Of a DNA stretch of 64,000 bases, positions 19,205 to 30,110 are shown piece after piece. Within the stretch, counting starts at the first letter, position 1. Every line of letters starts with the position of its first letter. The notes beneath the pieces were generated by a model that worked only from the letters and a program-made list of their open reading frames with translations, did not search any database and was not told the origin of the DNA. Source of the stretch: Phytoactinopolyspora mesophila (lineage in GTDB: Bacteria > Actinomycetota > Actinomycetes > Jiangellales > Jiangellaceae); assembly GCF_010122465.1 (NCBI RefSeq), contig NZ_WLZY01000003.1:124001-188000 (forward strand), given 5' to 3'. The position numbers and the translations under genes were made by a program.

Positions 19205-19294
19205 GGTGATCGTCAGTGGGTTGTGGTTGCTCTGCGGTGATCGTCAGTGGGTTGTGGTGCCTGCACAGCGACCACAACCTACTGTCGATCACCG
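19205..19294. repeat. Inverted repeat, GTGATCGTCAGTGGG family (B copy 1)
   Basis: The left arm CGGTGATCGTCAGTGGGTTG (continuing TGGT) occurs twice in tandem, at 19205 and 19235. Its complement lies at 19271-19294 with two mismatches. The same arm sequence recurs at 48051-48144. It sits 18 bases beyond the stop of the GuaB-related gene and about 30 bases upstream of the enoyl-CoA hydratase start, so it may separate the two transcripts. Confidence 0.85.
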
Positions 19295-19311
19295 ATAAGG
19301 AACGCGGTGAA

Positions 19312-20421
19312 TCAGCGCAGGACGGTGACCTCGACCCGCTGGAATTCCTTGACCTCGGTGTAACCCGTGGTGGACATCGCCCGGCGCAGCGCCCCGACCA
19401 GGTTCATCGAACCGTCGGCGAGGAACGACGGACCACCCAGGATCTGTTCGAGCGGCGCGACCGTCCCGACCCACATCCGCTCGCCGCGGGGCAGGTCCGG
19501 ATGATGGGCTTCGGAGCCCCAGTGCCAGCCCCGGCCAGGCGCCTCCGCGGCCCGGGCCAGCGGCGAGCCGACCATGACCGCGTCGGCGCCGCAGGCGATC
19601 GCCTTGGCGATATCGCCGGAGCGGCCGATCGAACCGTCGGCGACCACGTGCACGTAACGCCCGCCGGACTCGTCGAGGTAATCGCGGCGCGCGGCGGCCA
19701 CGTCGGCTACCGCGCTGGCCATCGGCACGGTCACACCCAGCACCGAGCGGGTTGTGTGGGACGCGCCACCACCGAAGCCGACCAGCACACCCGCGGCACC
19801 GGTGCGCATCAGGTGCAGCGCGGCCTGGTAGGTGGCGCACCCTCCGACCAGCACCGGAACGTCGAGCTCGTAGATGAACTGCTTGAGGTTCAGCGGCTCG
19901 GCCTGACCGGACACGTGCTCGGCCGAAACCGTGGTGCCGCGAATGACGAAGAGGTCGACACCGCCCTCGATCACGGCCTGGTAGTGCCGTTTCACCCGCT
20001 GCGGCGACAGCGCTCCCGCGACGGTCACGCCGGCGTCGCGGATCTCGCTCAGGCGCTCGGCGATCAACTCTTCACGAACCGGCTGGTCGTAGATCTCCTG
20101 CAGCCGGTTGAGAGCTTTGCCTTCTTCGAGGTCGGCGATCTCGTCGAGCAGCGGCTGGGGGTCGTCGTAACGGGTCCACAGACCCTCGAGGTCCAGCACA
20201 CCGAGCCCACCGGCTTTGCCCAGCGCGATCGCCGTCGACGGCGACATCACCGAATCCATGGGCGCCGCGATCAGCGGGATCTCGAACCGGTAGGCATCGA
20301 TCTGCCAGTGGGTGGAGACTTCTTCGGGATCCCTGGTACGACGCGACGGCACCACCGCGACGTCGTCGAATGCATACGCTTGGCGGCCGCGTTTGCCTCG
20401 GCCGATCTCAACTTCTGCCAC
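19312..20421 (-). CDS. GuaB3 family IMP dehydrogenase-like protein
   Basis: A 369-residue TIM-barrel protein of the GuaB-related family found beside guaB in actinobacteria. It lacks the CBS domains of true IMPDH. At the active-site loop, where IMPDH has GPGSICTTR, it has IRGTTVSAEH, with no cysteine. The phosphate-binding block [19 protein letters not shown] is kept. Cyanobacterial GuaB3 has been described as a GMP reductase; whether the same holds here is an inference. It lies downstream of guaB with a perfect hairpin in the gap. Confidence 0.9.
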   Translation of the reverse strand: MAEVEIGRGKRGRQAYAFDDVAVVPSRRTRDPEEVSTHWQIDAYRFEIPLIAAPMDSVMSPSTAIALGKAGGLGVLDLEGLWTRYDDPQPLLDEIADLEEGKALNRLQEIYDQPVREELIAERLSEIRDAGVTVAGALSPQRVKRHYQAVIEGGVDLFVIRGTTVSAEHVSGQAEPLNLKQFIYELDVPVLVGGCATYQAALHLMRTGAAGVLVGFGGGASHTTRSVLGVTVPMASAVADVAAARRDYLDESGGRYVHVVADGSIGRSGDIAKAIACGADAVMVGSPLARAAEAPGRGWHWGSEAHHPDLPRGERMWVGTVAPLEQILGGPSFLADGSMNLVGALRRAMSTTGYTEVKEFQRVEVTVLR

Positions 20422-20496
20422 GCGACCAGGCTACCGGCAATCCGAGTGTGCACCAGCATCGCACCATCGGGGTGTCTGTCCCGGATGGCGGCTGCC

Positions 20497-20546
20497 GGTG
20501 GTTGAGGGATAAGTGTCGCCAGGGCAACACTTATCCCTCAACCACC
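20497..20546. terminator. Perfect 20-bp hairpin between guaB and its paralogue
   Basis: The arms GGTGGTTGAGGGATAAGTGT (20497-20516) and its exact complement (20527-20546) enclose a 10-base loop. It begins ten bases after the guaB stop on the minus strand and about 75 bases before the GuaB3 start. It has the geometry of a factor-independent terminator without a U-tract, so the two genes may not be fully cotranscribed. Confidence 0.8.
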
Positions 20547-20555
20547 TTCAACCGA

Positions 20556-22094
<1,539 letters not shown>

Positions 22095-22289
22095 TTACGT
22101 GATGGCGGGCCGGTGGCTCCTATGGTATGCCGTGATTCCCCATCCACCGTATGGGCTGTTCGTCTCTGAGTCGCGGCCCCGTACGGCTACCTCGTTTCAC
22201 CGGATTCAACTGGCCAGTTTGGCTATGCTCGCCTGACATACATCTCGGCGCATCCGGGCTCGCCGCCCGAAGGAGTGGGGATCGCTGAC

Positions 22290-25031
22290 ATGGCAGAACC
22301 GGCGCTGGCGCCTTTACATGGCCGGACCCGCGAACTCACGCGGCTGGTCGAGGCGGTTTCGCGGGCAGCACACGGCAGCGCCTCAGCAACCGTCGTGCAG
22401 GGCGTCGCGGGGGTCGGTAAGTCATGGTTGCTCGAGCGCATTCACCACGAGTTGCCCACGCCGTTCCTCGTTTTGCGCTGCCAGGGCCACCCAGCCGAGC
22501 AGGATTTGCCTTTCGCGGGCCTGCACCAGTTGCTCGGCCCGGTGGTAACCGAAATCGACAGTCTTTCGAAGCCGCAACGCGAGGCACTCGCGGCGGCTCT
22601 CGCGCTGAGCCCGGCCGAGCCCGCGGAGCGCTTCGCCGCCGCGGCCGGGCTGCATGCGCTGCTGACCCGGCTCGCCGAGGTCCAGCCGGTCCTGGTGCTG
22701 GTCGACGACGCCCACGTGCTGGATCACTCCACGCTCGAAGCCGTCTCGTTCGCTGCCCGCCGCCTCGACGCCGACCGAGTGGCCGTCGTCTTGGCAACAG
22801 TTCCGGACGCTGCCTCGGAGATCGAACTCCCCGGCGGCGTCATCGATCTGGAGCCTCTCGACAGCACAGTCGCGCGGGCAATCTTGAGCAGCGCGTACCC
22901 CAAGCTGGCCAGGCCAGTGGCCGAGCGCATCCTCGAGGTGGCAGCGGGTCTACCGCTCGCCCTCCTGGAAATACCCGCAAGCCTGACACCGGAACAGTTG
23001 GCCGCCACGCAGCCGTTGGGTAGATCCCTGCCGCCCGGGCGTACTCTCGAGCGCCTTTACCGGCAACGGCTGGCGGAGCTGGGCGAGCAAGGTTGCCTCG
23101 CGCTCCTGGTGGCCAGCCTCGGTGAGTTGGATCCCGTAGTCGTCGAGCGGGCCCTGACCCAGCTGGGGCTGGGGTTCGAGGATCTCGAACGAGCGGAATC
23201 CACCGGCTTGATCTCGCTCCGCGAGGCGCGCGTTCGTTTCAACCATCCGACTCTCGTCTCCGCGCTGCACAATGCCGTCACCGAATCGGCGTGGCGGCGA
23301 GCTCACCGCGCTCTGGCCGCCGTGCTCACCGACGAGCCCGCCCGCCAAGCGTGGTATCTCGACGCCGTGACGAATGGTCCGGACGAACAGGTGGCCCGGG
23401 CCCTCGCCAGCAGCGCTGAGGAAGCCATGTCCCGAGGAGCGTACGCCGAGGCCGGTAAGGCACTCGAGTCGGCAGCGGCCCGAGCCGCGACGCCCTGCGC
23501 GCGCCACACGCACCTGGTGGCAGCCGCCGAGAGCTATGCCCGCTGCGGTGCCTACGCGCCGCTGGCTCAACTCCTGGAGGAACTCGCCGCGACCGCGGGC
23601 ACCGCCCGCGAGCGGCTCCGCTGGGAGGAAGTCCTGCTCAGAACCCGGATCTGGACGACCACTGGAGTTCCCGACGCCGCCCCAGTCCTTGCCAGCGCGC
23701 TGGAGGCCGCGGCGGCAGCGCCGGCCGAGGCGAGCAGCCTCGTAACCACCCTGTCGCTGGCCTTACTCATCGCCGGCAGGCACGTCGAGGCTGCCAGCGC
23801 CATCGAACAGGCCCGCGGCATCGCGCGGGACGGGCACGTCGCCATCGTCACGCTGCGGCTCACGTGGGACATCGTGGAGGTTCTGACCGGCGTGCCGGGG
23901 GCCGGTGGAGTGCTTCAAGCACATCGACTCGACACTCTCCACGACGCCGAACTGGCCGCGCTCGACCTGCCCGTCGCGCTGGCAGCCTCCGCGCTGACAC
24001 TGCTGGACGAGCCCGCCACCGCAAACGCCGTGATCGAGCGCCAGCTGGAGACCTTCCGTTCGGTGGGGGCGCTGGGACTGCTCGGCCTCTGCCTGGCTGT
24101 GAAGGGCGCCGTCGTGGCCCGGCAAGGCGACTGGGTGAGCGCTAGGGCCAGCTTCGCGACGGGGGCCCAACTGTGCGCCGACACCGGCTTTACCGGCCCG
24201 GCGCCCCACATCGATCTGCGCTACGCGTACTTCCAGGCCGCGCTCGGCGATGCCGGGAGCTGCCGTGCCCTTGTCACCCGTGCGACGGCCCACGAGCCGA
24301 CCGTTCCGGCGGTGGCGGCACTGGCATGCTGTGTTCTCGGCCGGCTGGAGCTGACCAACGGCCACGCCGACGTCGCCGTCGAACACCTCGTCGAAGCTGG
24401 CTCGATCGAGCACTCGGCCGGACTCACCGAACCAGGGTTCTCCTCACGGGTAGGAGACCTGGTGGAGGCATTATGGCGGCTTCGCCGGGCGCGGGAGGCG
24501 CTGAAGGACGTCGAGCTCTTCGAAGGCCGGGCCGCGGCGGCAGGCCGCATCGCCGCGCGAGCGATCGCGGCACGATGCCGGGCGTTGCTCGCTGCCGATC
24601 ACGAATTCGACAAGCTCTTCGCCGAAGCGGCCGCGTTACACCGGCGTTCGCCCGAGGTGTTCGAGCAGGCCCGTACCGAGCTGGTATGGGGCCAGCGGCT
24701 ACGTCGGGCGCGCCGCAAGCGAGACGCCCGTGACCACCTGCACAACGCACTAGAAGAGTTCCAGCGTCTGGGAGCCGCGCCGTGGGCGGCGCTGGCCAAG
24801 GCGGAGCTCGCGGCGTGTGGTGAGCGTCGGCAACATGGTCTCGGCCCCGCCGCGGAACTGACCCCACGCGAGCTGGAGGTAGCCGTGACGGTGGCCAAAG
24901 GCGTCACCAATGCCGAGGCGGCCGCGGCTCTGTGTGTATCGGCACGGACCATCGAGTACCACTTGAGCAGCGTGTACCGGAAGCTCGGTGTCACGGACCG
25001 TGCGCATCTGCCCGCCACCCTCCTCAGCTGA
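22290..25031 (+). CDS. LuxR-family regulator with AAA ATPase domain (LAL type)
   Basis: A 913-residue STAND-type transcription factor. Walker A is GVAGVGKS near residue 45 and Walker B is LVLVDDAH near residue 143. A long alpha-helical, TPR-like middle follows. The C-terminal LuxR helix-turn-helix starts at LTPRELEVAVTVAKG and continues with CVSARTIEYHLSSVYRKLG. I prefer ATG 22290 with GGGGA upstream; GTG 22275 abuts the AAGGAG sequence too closely. No metabolic cluster adjoins it, so its target and effector are unknown. Confidence 0.93.
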   Translation: MAEPALAPLHGRTRELTRLVEAVSRAAHGSASATVVQGVAGVGKSWLLERIHHELPTPFLVLRCQGHPAEQDLPFAGLHQLLGPVVTEIDSLSKPQREALAAALALSPAEPAERFAAAAGLHALLTRLAEVQPVLVLVDDAHVLDHSTLEAVSFAARRLDADRVAVVLATVPDAASEIELPGGVIDLEPLDSTVARAILSSAYPKLARPVAERILEVAAGLPLALLEIPASLTPEQLAATQPLGRSLPPGRTLERLYRQRLAELGEQGCLALLVASLGELDPVVVERALTQLGLGFEDLERAESTGLISLREARVRFNHPTLVSALHNAVTESAWRRAHRALAAVLTDEPARQAWYLDAVTNGPDEQVARALASSAEEAMSRGAYAEAGKALESAAARAATPCARHTHLVAAAESYARCGAYAPLAQLLEELAATAGTARERLRWEEVLLRTRIWTTTGVPDAAPVLASALEAAAAAPAEASSLVTTLSLALLIAGRHVEAASAIEQARGIARDGHVAIVTLRLTWDIVEVLTGVPGAGGVLQAHRLDTLHDAELAALDLPVALAASALTLLDEPATANAVIERQLETFRSVGALGLLGLCLAVKGAVVARQGDWVSARASFATGAQLCADTGFTGPAPHIDLRYAYFQAALGDAGSCRALVTRATAHEPTVPAVAALACCVLGRLELTNGHADVAVEHLVEAGSIEHSAGLTEPGFSSRVGDLVEALWRLRRAREALKDVELFEGRAAAAGRIAARAIAARCRALLAADHEFDKLFAEAAALHRRSPEVFEQARTELVWGQRLRRARRKRDARDHLHNALEEFQRLGAAPWAALAKAELAACGERRQHGLGPAAELTPRELEVAVTVAKGVTNAEAAAALCVSARTIEYHLSSVYRKLGVTDRAHLPATLLS

Positions 25032-25123
25032 GCGCCATTTGCGGCCACGTTGAGATCCGCTCCCGCACACACTGGGGTTCCTCCCTGATGCGATGCCGGC
25101 CACCCGCCGGTCACACTGCCCAC

Positions 25124-25738
25124 ATGCGAACTACACGCCTGCGACGCGCTCTGGCGACGGCCGCGATACCCGTGCTGATGACGGCCACCGCCGGCGGCTG
25201 CGGCAACGACGACGCGGCGGACAGCCCTGATCCGACGGACGAGGCCGCGGCTGACGCCGACCCCACCGAGGACGACCCGGACGAGCCCGCCGACGACGAC
25301 GCTGATGCGGCCCCGGAAGACGAGCCCGCCGAGGACGACGCCACTGACGACGAACCCGACGCGGCGGGCGGCGGATCAGATTCGGGGGCCGCGTGTGCCG
25401 ACATGATCCAAGCCCGCGAGATGGTCAACGACATCCAGGCCTTGTTCGATGCCGGTGATATGGACGCGGTGGCGAGCGGCTTCCACAATGCCCGTGAAAA
25501 ACTCAACGCGGCAGACGTCCCGGAGGACATCCAAGCCGACTGGCAGCTGGCGACCGATCTGGTCGAGACGTTCGTCGCCGCGATCGAGGACGCCGGCGGA
25601 GACGTGGAAGAGGCGATGGCCACGCTCTTCGTCGAGCTTGATCTCGATGAGGTGGCGGAGCAAGAAGCCGCGGAGGACCGCGTCCATGACTACCTCGCGG
25701 ACGAGTGTGGCGTAGACCTGCCCGTGGTCCGCGACTAA
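25124..25738 (+). CDS. Acidic lipoprotein of unknown function
   Basis: A 204-residue exported protein. The signal peptide ends in a lipobox, TAGGC, near residue 27. Residues about 30-85 are a low-complexity Asp/Glu/Ala/Pro spacer, and the rest is a helical domain starting ACADMIQAREMVNDI and carrying a second cysteine near the C-terminus (DECGVDLP), which could pair with ACAD. ATG 25124 gives a clean signal peptide; an ATG at 25088 adds 12 residues. I do not recognise the C-terminal domain. Confidence 0.75.
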   Translation: MRTTRLRRALATAAIPVLMTATAGGCGNDDAADSPDPTDEAAADADPTEDDPDEPADDDADAAPEDEPAEDDATDDEPDAAGGGSDSGAACADMIQAREMVNDIQALFDAGDMDAVASGFHNAREKLNAADVPEDIQADWQLATDLVETFVAAIEDAGGDVEEAMATLFVELDLDEVAEQEAAEDRVHDYLADECGVDLPVVRD

Positions 25739-25878
25739 TGTTCTCGGACCTGTTCGCCAGCGCCGAGGACTAACTCGCAGCCCAGGCAAAGTCCGGCGAG
25801 GACGTCGAGAACGCCGTGACGACTCCGTCCCAGGGGCAGGGCGACCACCGTGGCCGCTCTGCCCTCAGGAGGCGCATC

Positions 25879-26421
25879 ATGACAAACGACCAGGTCACCG
25901 AGATCCTCAACCACCCGCTGAGCCAGGAGATGCTGGCTCGTGACCTCTGCCGCCTGGCCTATGTGGCCAAGGACGGGACACCGCGGAGCATCCCGATCGC
26001 CTTTGCCTGGAACGGCAAGGAAGCCGTGATGTGCACGTCGAGGAACGCTCCGAAGCTGGCTTCGCTCCGTCAGAACCCGGCCGTCGCCATCACTATCGAC
26101 ACCGAGGTGCACCCACCCAAGATCCTGCTCGTCCGCGGCACTGTTGAACTCGACGAGGTCGACGGCATCCCCAATGAGTACCTCGAGATGAACGGCACCT
26201 ATCAGATGACGGCCGAGCAGCGGGTCGAGTGGGAGGCCGAGGTCCGCTCGCTCTACGACGGCATGGTCCGCATCGTGATGACGCCGACGTGGGCGAAGCT
26301 GATCGACTTCGAGACGACCCTGCCCAGCGCAGTCGAGGAACTCATCCAGCAGCGTGCGGAGCGTCAGCGGGAACGTGGGAACAGCGTGCGCTCCGACGAG
26401 CCAGGAACGTCGCAGTCATGA
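25879..26421 (+). CDS. Pyridoxamine 5'-phosphate oxidase-fold protein
   Basis: A 180-residue split-barrel flavin or F420-binding family protein. CRLAYVAKDGTPRSIPIAFAWNG-type strands start near residue 25 and LASLRQNPAVAITID near residue 62 is the usual second block. AGGAGG at 25867-25872 precedes ATG 25879, so the longer frame from 25816 is not needed. The cofactor cannot be decided from sequence: FMN, F420 and heme all occur in this superfamily, and an F420-type oxidoreductase is encoded elsewhere in the window. Confidence 0.85.
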   Translation: MTNDQVTEILNHPLSQEMLARDLCRLAYVAKDGTPRSIPIAFAWNGKEAVMCTSRNAPKLASLRQNPAVAITIDTEVHPPKILLVRGTVELDEVDGIPNEYLEMNGTYQMTAEQRVEWEAEVRSLYDGMVRIVMTPTWAKLIDFETTLPSAVEELIQQRAERQRERGNSVRSDEPGTSQS

Positions 26422-26448
26422 CCATCCGGCGCCTTGGAGGGATGCACC

Positions 26449-27651
26449 TCAAGCGAGGCTGTGGCGCAGGCGCGAGAGCCGCTCAGCCGCCTCCCGCAAG
26501 ACCTCGTCACGCTTGCAATAGGCAAATCGGACCAGCGACTTCGTCGACTCCTTGTCATCGCAGAAGACCGAGACGGGCACCGCCGCCACACCGATGAGGT
26601 CGGGAAGCTGCTGGCACAGTTCGATGCCGTCATCGAAACCGAGCGCAGCGGCGTCGGTGATCACGAAGTACGTGCCTGACGTCGGGAAGACATCCAGCCC
26701 GGCTGCCCGCAGCCCGTCGACCAACAGGTCCCGCTTACGCTGCATGCTCCCCGCCAGCTCGGTGTAGAACTCGTCACCAAGTCCTAGCGCGGCCGCCACG
26801 GCGGGCTGTAGAGGGCCGCCACTGACGAACGTCAGGAACTGCTTGACCGCCCGCGCCGCCGCGACCAGCTCCGGCCGGCCGTGCAGCCAGCCGATCTTCC
26901 ATCCGGTCACGGAGAACGTCTTGCCCGCCGAAGAAATCGTGACCGTTCGATCAGCCATGCCGGGCAACGTCGACATCGGGATGTGTTTGAGATCGTCGAA
27001 GACCAGGTGTTCGTAGACCTCGTCGGTCACCACGATCGCGTCGTGCTCCACGGCCAGCTGTGCGATCAGTTCCAGTTCGGCGCGGCTGAAGACCTTGCCG
27101 GTGGGATTGTGCGGCGAGTTCAGCAGCACCACGCGCGTCCGCTCGCTGAAGGCGGCGCGAAGCTCATCGGCGTCGACGGTGAACGACGGGTGCCGCAACC
27201 GCACCGTACGTCGCCGGGCACCCGCGAGCGCGATCGAAGCGGCATACGAGTCGTAATACGGCTCGAAGGTGACGACCTCGTCGCCGGCCTCGCACAACGC
27301 CAGAATGGTGGCCGCGATGGCTTCGGTGGCCCCGGCGGTGACCAGCACCTCAGAATCGGCGTCGACGTCGAGGCCGTAGAACCGCTTCTGATGCTCGGCG
27401 ACGGCCGCCCGCAGCTCGGGTACACCCGGACCCGGCGGGTACTGGTTGGCGCCGCCGTTGATCGCCCTGGTCGCCTCGTCGAGGATGAGCTGCGGGCCGT
27501 CGGTGTCGGGAAAACCCTGGCCGAGGTTGATGGCTCCCGTCCGCACGGCCAGTGCGGTGATCTCCGCGAAAATCGTCGATGTGAACGGACGCATCCGCGG
27601 GACCAGAGCAGAGTTCGCGACGGGCGGGGAAGGCGAGCGCGTCTCGGTCAT
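26449..27651 (-). CDS. Class I/II PLP-dependent aminotransferase
   Basis: A 400-residue fold-type I aminotransferase. It has NLGQGFPDTDGP near residue 43, NSPHNPTGKVF near 180, DEVYEHLVFD near 210 and the PLP lysine in SSAGKTFSVTGWKIGW near 245. The closest subfamily by eye is the kynurenine/methionine aminotransferase and actinobacterial succinyl-DAP aminotransferase (DapC) group. Without lysine-pathway neighbours the substrate stays open. Confidence 0.92.
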   Translation of the reverse strand: MTETRSPSPPVANSALVPRMRPFTSTIFAEITALAVRTGAINLGQGFPDTDGPQLILDEATRAINGGANQYPPGPGVPELRAAVAEHQKRFYGLDVDADSEVLVTAGATEAIAATILALCEAGDEVVTFEPYYDSYAASIALAGARRRTVRLRHPSFTVDADELRAAFSERTRVVLLNSPHNPTGKVFSRAELELIAQLAVEHDAIVVTDEVYEHLVFDDLKHIPMSTLPGMADRTVTISSAGKTFSVTGWKIGWLHGRPELVAAARAVKQFLTFVSGGPLQPAVAAALGLGDEFYTELAGSMQRKRDLLVDGLRAAGLDVFPTSGTYFVITDAAALGFDDGIELCQQLPDLIGVAAVPVSVFCDDKESTKSLVRFAYCKRDEVLREAAERLSRLRHSLA

Positions 27652-27768
27652 GTCGCCACCCTAATGCCGCCCATCCAGCGCTCGGCTCCGCACCACCAAC
27701 GCACCCTCGGTTGTGGACGGCAGGATTTCAGATCATCAGCGGCTCGCATATGATGACAAACGGCCCTG

Positions 27769-27785
27769 GAGCACAACTTGTGCTC
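27769..27785. promoter_or_regulatory. Perfect 17-base palindrome upstream of the F420-0-type transporter
   Basis: GAGCACAACTTGTGCTC consists of two perfect 8-base arms around one central base. It lies 135 bases upstream of the binding-protein start in the 268-base gap after the divergent aminotransferase gene. This is operator-like, but no matching regulator is nearby. I saw no clear cobalamin riboswitch elements in the remaining leader. Confidence 0.4.
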
Positions 27786-27919
27786 TGCAGCGTCTGCCCG
27801 ATGAGTGGGTAGTTGGTCCAACGGCTGACCTGGCCGTCTTGTGACAACACATCCTGCCCTGCCTTGGCCGCACATCACCGTGGAACACGCGGCCAGCGCT
27901 CCCCATCGCTGGAGGCCCC

Positions 27920-28972
27920 GTGGCTCGCCGCCCATTGATCACCAACCGACGCAGCCGGCTGCTGTTCTCACTCGCAGCAGCCGCCGTTGTGCTCGCCGGC
28001 TGCGGCTCCGACAACACATCATCCGACGACGAGGCCGCCGCCGGTGATACCACCGCCGCGCCAGATGCGGCCGCGGCACCACTCATGATCGACAACTGCG
28101 GTTTCGACGTGACCATCGACGCCCCGCCCGAGCGCGTCGTCACCATCAAATCCACGTCGACGGAGCTCATGCTGGCTCTCGGTCTCTCCGACCGGCTGAT
28201 CGGCACCGCGTTCGGCGACGGCCCGGTCCCTGAGCAATACGCGGACGACGCCGCGGCCGTGCCGGTGCTGTCCGAGCAGGTCCCCGGCCACGAGGCGCTG
28301 CTGGCGGCCGAGCCAGACTTCGTTTACGGCGGCTGGGAGAGCAACTTCACCGTCGACACCGCCGGCGAGCGCGAGGCCCTGGCCGACTTCGGTGTCACCA
28401 CCTACGTCTCGCCGTCGGCATGCAAGGACGCCCCGTACCAGCCGGATCCGATGACGTTCGAGCTGCTGTTCGAGCACATCCACGAGCTCGCCGCCATCTT
28501 CGACGTCACCGACCGGGCCGAGGAACTTGTGGCCGAGCAACAAACACTGCTGGACAGCGTGGACGCACCAGGCACCGGCTATACCGCCCTCTGGTACAGC
28601 TCCGGTGAGGACGCTCCGTACGTGGGCGGCGACATCGGTGCCCCGGCCATGATGATGCGCGAGCTCGGCTTCGAGAACATATTCGCCGACATCGACGACA
28701 CCTGGTCCAACGTGGGCTGGGAACAGGTCATCGACCGCGACCCGGACGTCATCATCCTGGTCGACGCCGCCTGGAACACAGCCGAGAACAAGATCAACCT
28801 GCTGGAGTCCAACCCGGCCACGGCCGTGATGCCGGCCGTCGAAGAACAGCGCTATCTGACCTTGCCGTTCCCAGCGGCCGAAGCAGGTGTGCGCAACGCC
28901 CAGGCCGTCGTCGACCTCGCGGAACAACTCGACCAGATCGACTTGCCCGGCAGCGACTCGGACAGCGGATGA
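27920..28972 (+). CDS. Substrate-binding lipoprotein of a proposed F420-0 ABC transporter
   Basis: A 350-residue class III binding lipoprotein with lipobox LAGC near residue 28. The motifs MIDNCGFDVTIDAPPERVVT and the later YVSPSACK, both cysteine-containing, are hallmarks I associate with the family proposed to bind coenzyme F420-0. That role was assigned from co-occurrence with F420 genes, not by assay. Cobalamin or ferric-siderophore binding is the alternative. GTG 27920 follows GGAGG at 27911-27915. The permease and ATPase follow directly. Confidence 0.82.
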   Translation: MARRPLITNRRSRLLFSLAAAAVVLAGCGSDNTSSDDEAAAGDTTAAPDAAAAPLMIDNCGFDVTIDAPPERVVTIKSTSTELMLALGLSDRLIGTAFGDGPVPEQYADDAAAVPVLSEQVPGHEALLAAEPDFVYGGWESNFTVDTAGEREALADFGVTTYVSPSACKDAPYQPDPMTFELLFEHIHELAAIFDVTDRAEELVAEQQTLLDSVDAPGTGYTALWYSSGEDAPYVGGDIGAPAMMMRELGFENIFADIDDTWSNVGWEQVIDRDPDVIILVDAAWNTAENKINLLESNPATAVMPAVEEQRYLTLPFPAAEAGVRNAQAVVDLAEQLDQIDLPGSDSDSG

Positions 28973-28979
28973 AGCCCCC

Positions 28980-30110
28980 ATGACAGCGCCCCCGAACGTC
29001 ACCAGAAACTCAACGCCGCCACCGGCCCACCCGGCCCAGCGCGGCCGGGCGACGCAGCGCACCGAGACACAACCGCGTCCCAAGCGGCCGGTCTCCATGG
29101 CGGTGTGGACGCCGGTGATGTCCGGCGTGCTGGTGCTCTCGGTCACGGTGGCGGTCACCATCGGCTCGGCCGACATCAGCATGCTGGATGTCTGGCGCTC
29201 GATCGGGGCGCACATCGGCCTGGACCGGCTGGGACTGGAACCGGCCGCGCTCTCCCGGCAACTCGACGGAATCGTCTGGGACGTCCGGCTGCCGCGGGTG
29301 CTCACGGCCGCGGCGGTCGGAGCCGCCCTCGCGTTGTGCGGTGCGGTCATGCAGACACTCACCCGCAACCCACTGGCCGACCCGTACTTATTGGGCCTGT
29401 CCTCTGGAGCGTCGGTGGGCGCGGTCATCGTGCTTGTCCTCGGAGTGAGCCAGTTCGCCCTGCCGGTCGCGGCGTTCGGCGGCGCGCTCCTGGCTCTGAC
29501 GGCGACCTTGACGCTGGCGAACCGGCGCGGCGAACTTCCGCCGACCAGGACCGTGCTCGCCGGGCTCGCCGTGTCCTACCTGTGCTCGGCCATCACGTCG
29601 TTCGTGATCTTCTGGTCGGCCACCGGCGACTCCTACCGGGGCATCCTCAGCTGGTTGCTGGGCTCGCTCGGCGGCAAGAGCTGGGACGACGTCGCGATCG
29701 TCACCACGGCCGTCGTTGTCATCGGCGCAGCGTTGCTGACTCGCACCAGGACCCTGGACGCGTTCGCGTTCGGCGACGGCACCGCTTCAGCGCTCGGCGT
29801 CAACGTCAACGCAACGCGGTGGACCATGCTCTCCTTGGTTGCGCTGCTGACCGGAGCTGCCGTCGCGGTCAGCGGAGCGATCGGGTTCGTCGGGCTGATG
29901 ATCCCGCATGCGGTCCGGCTGATGGCCGGGGCAGGACACAAACGGGTGCTGCCGCTCGCCGCCCTGGTCGGCGCCAGCTTCATGATCTGGGCCGACACGC
30001 TGGCGCGGACCATGTTCGACCCCCGGGAGCTTCCGGTGGGCGTTGTGACCGCGTTCCTGGGCGCTCCCGCCTTCGCGATTCTGCTACGCCGACGGAGGAT
30101 GAGCCGATGA
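28980..30110 (+). CDS. FecCD-family permease of the same transporter
   Basis: A 376-residue permease with a Pro/Arg-rich cytoplasmic N-terminus of about 40 residues and around nine membrane segments. The FecCD signature is TRNPLADPYLLGLSSGAS near residue 125, and GFVGLMIPHAVRLMAG near 305 is the coupling-helix region. The ATG starts seven bases after the binding-protein stop and the gene ends in an ATGA overlap with the ATPase, so the three form one operon. Confidence 0.9.
   Translation: MTAPPNVTRNSTPPPAHPAQRGRATQRTETQPRPKRPVSMAVWTPVMSGVLVLSVTVAVTIGSADISMLDVWRSIGAHIGLDRLGLEPAALSRQLDGIVWDVRLPRVLTAAAVGAALALCGAVMQTLTRNPLADPYLLGLSSGASVGAVIVLVLGVSQFALPVAAFGGALLALTATLTLANRRGELPPTRTVLAGLAVSYLCSAITSFVIFWSATGDSYRGILSWLLGSLGGKSWDDVAIVTTAVVVIGAALLTRTRTLDAFAFGDGTASALGVNVNATRWTMLSLVALLTGAAVAVSGAIGFVGLMIPHAVRLMAGAGHKRVLPLAALVGASFMIWADTLARTMFDPRELPVGVVTAFLGAPAFAILLRRRRMSR

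Noticed and set aside
27652-27919. Cobalamin riboswitch upstream of the binding-protein gene
   Set aside because: No convincing B12-box or the usual conserved helices; only a short palindrome stands out.
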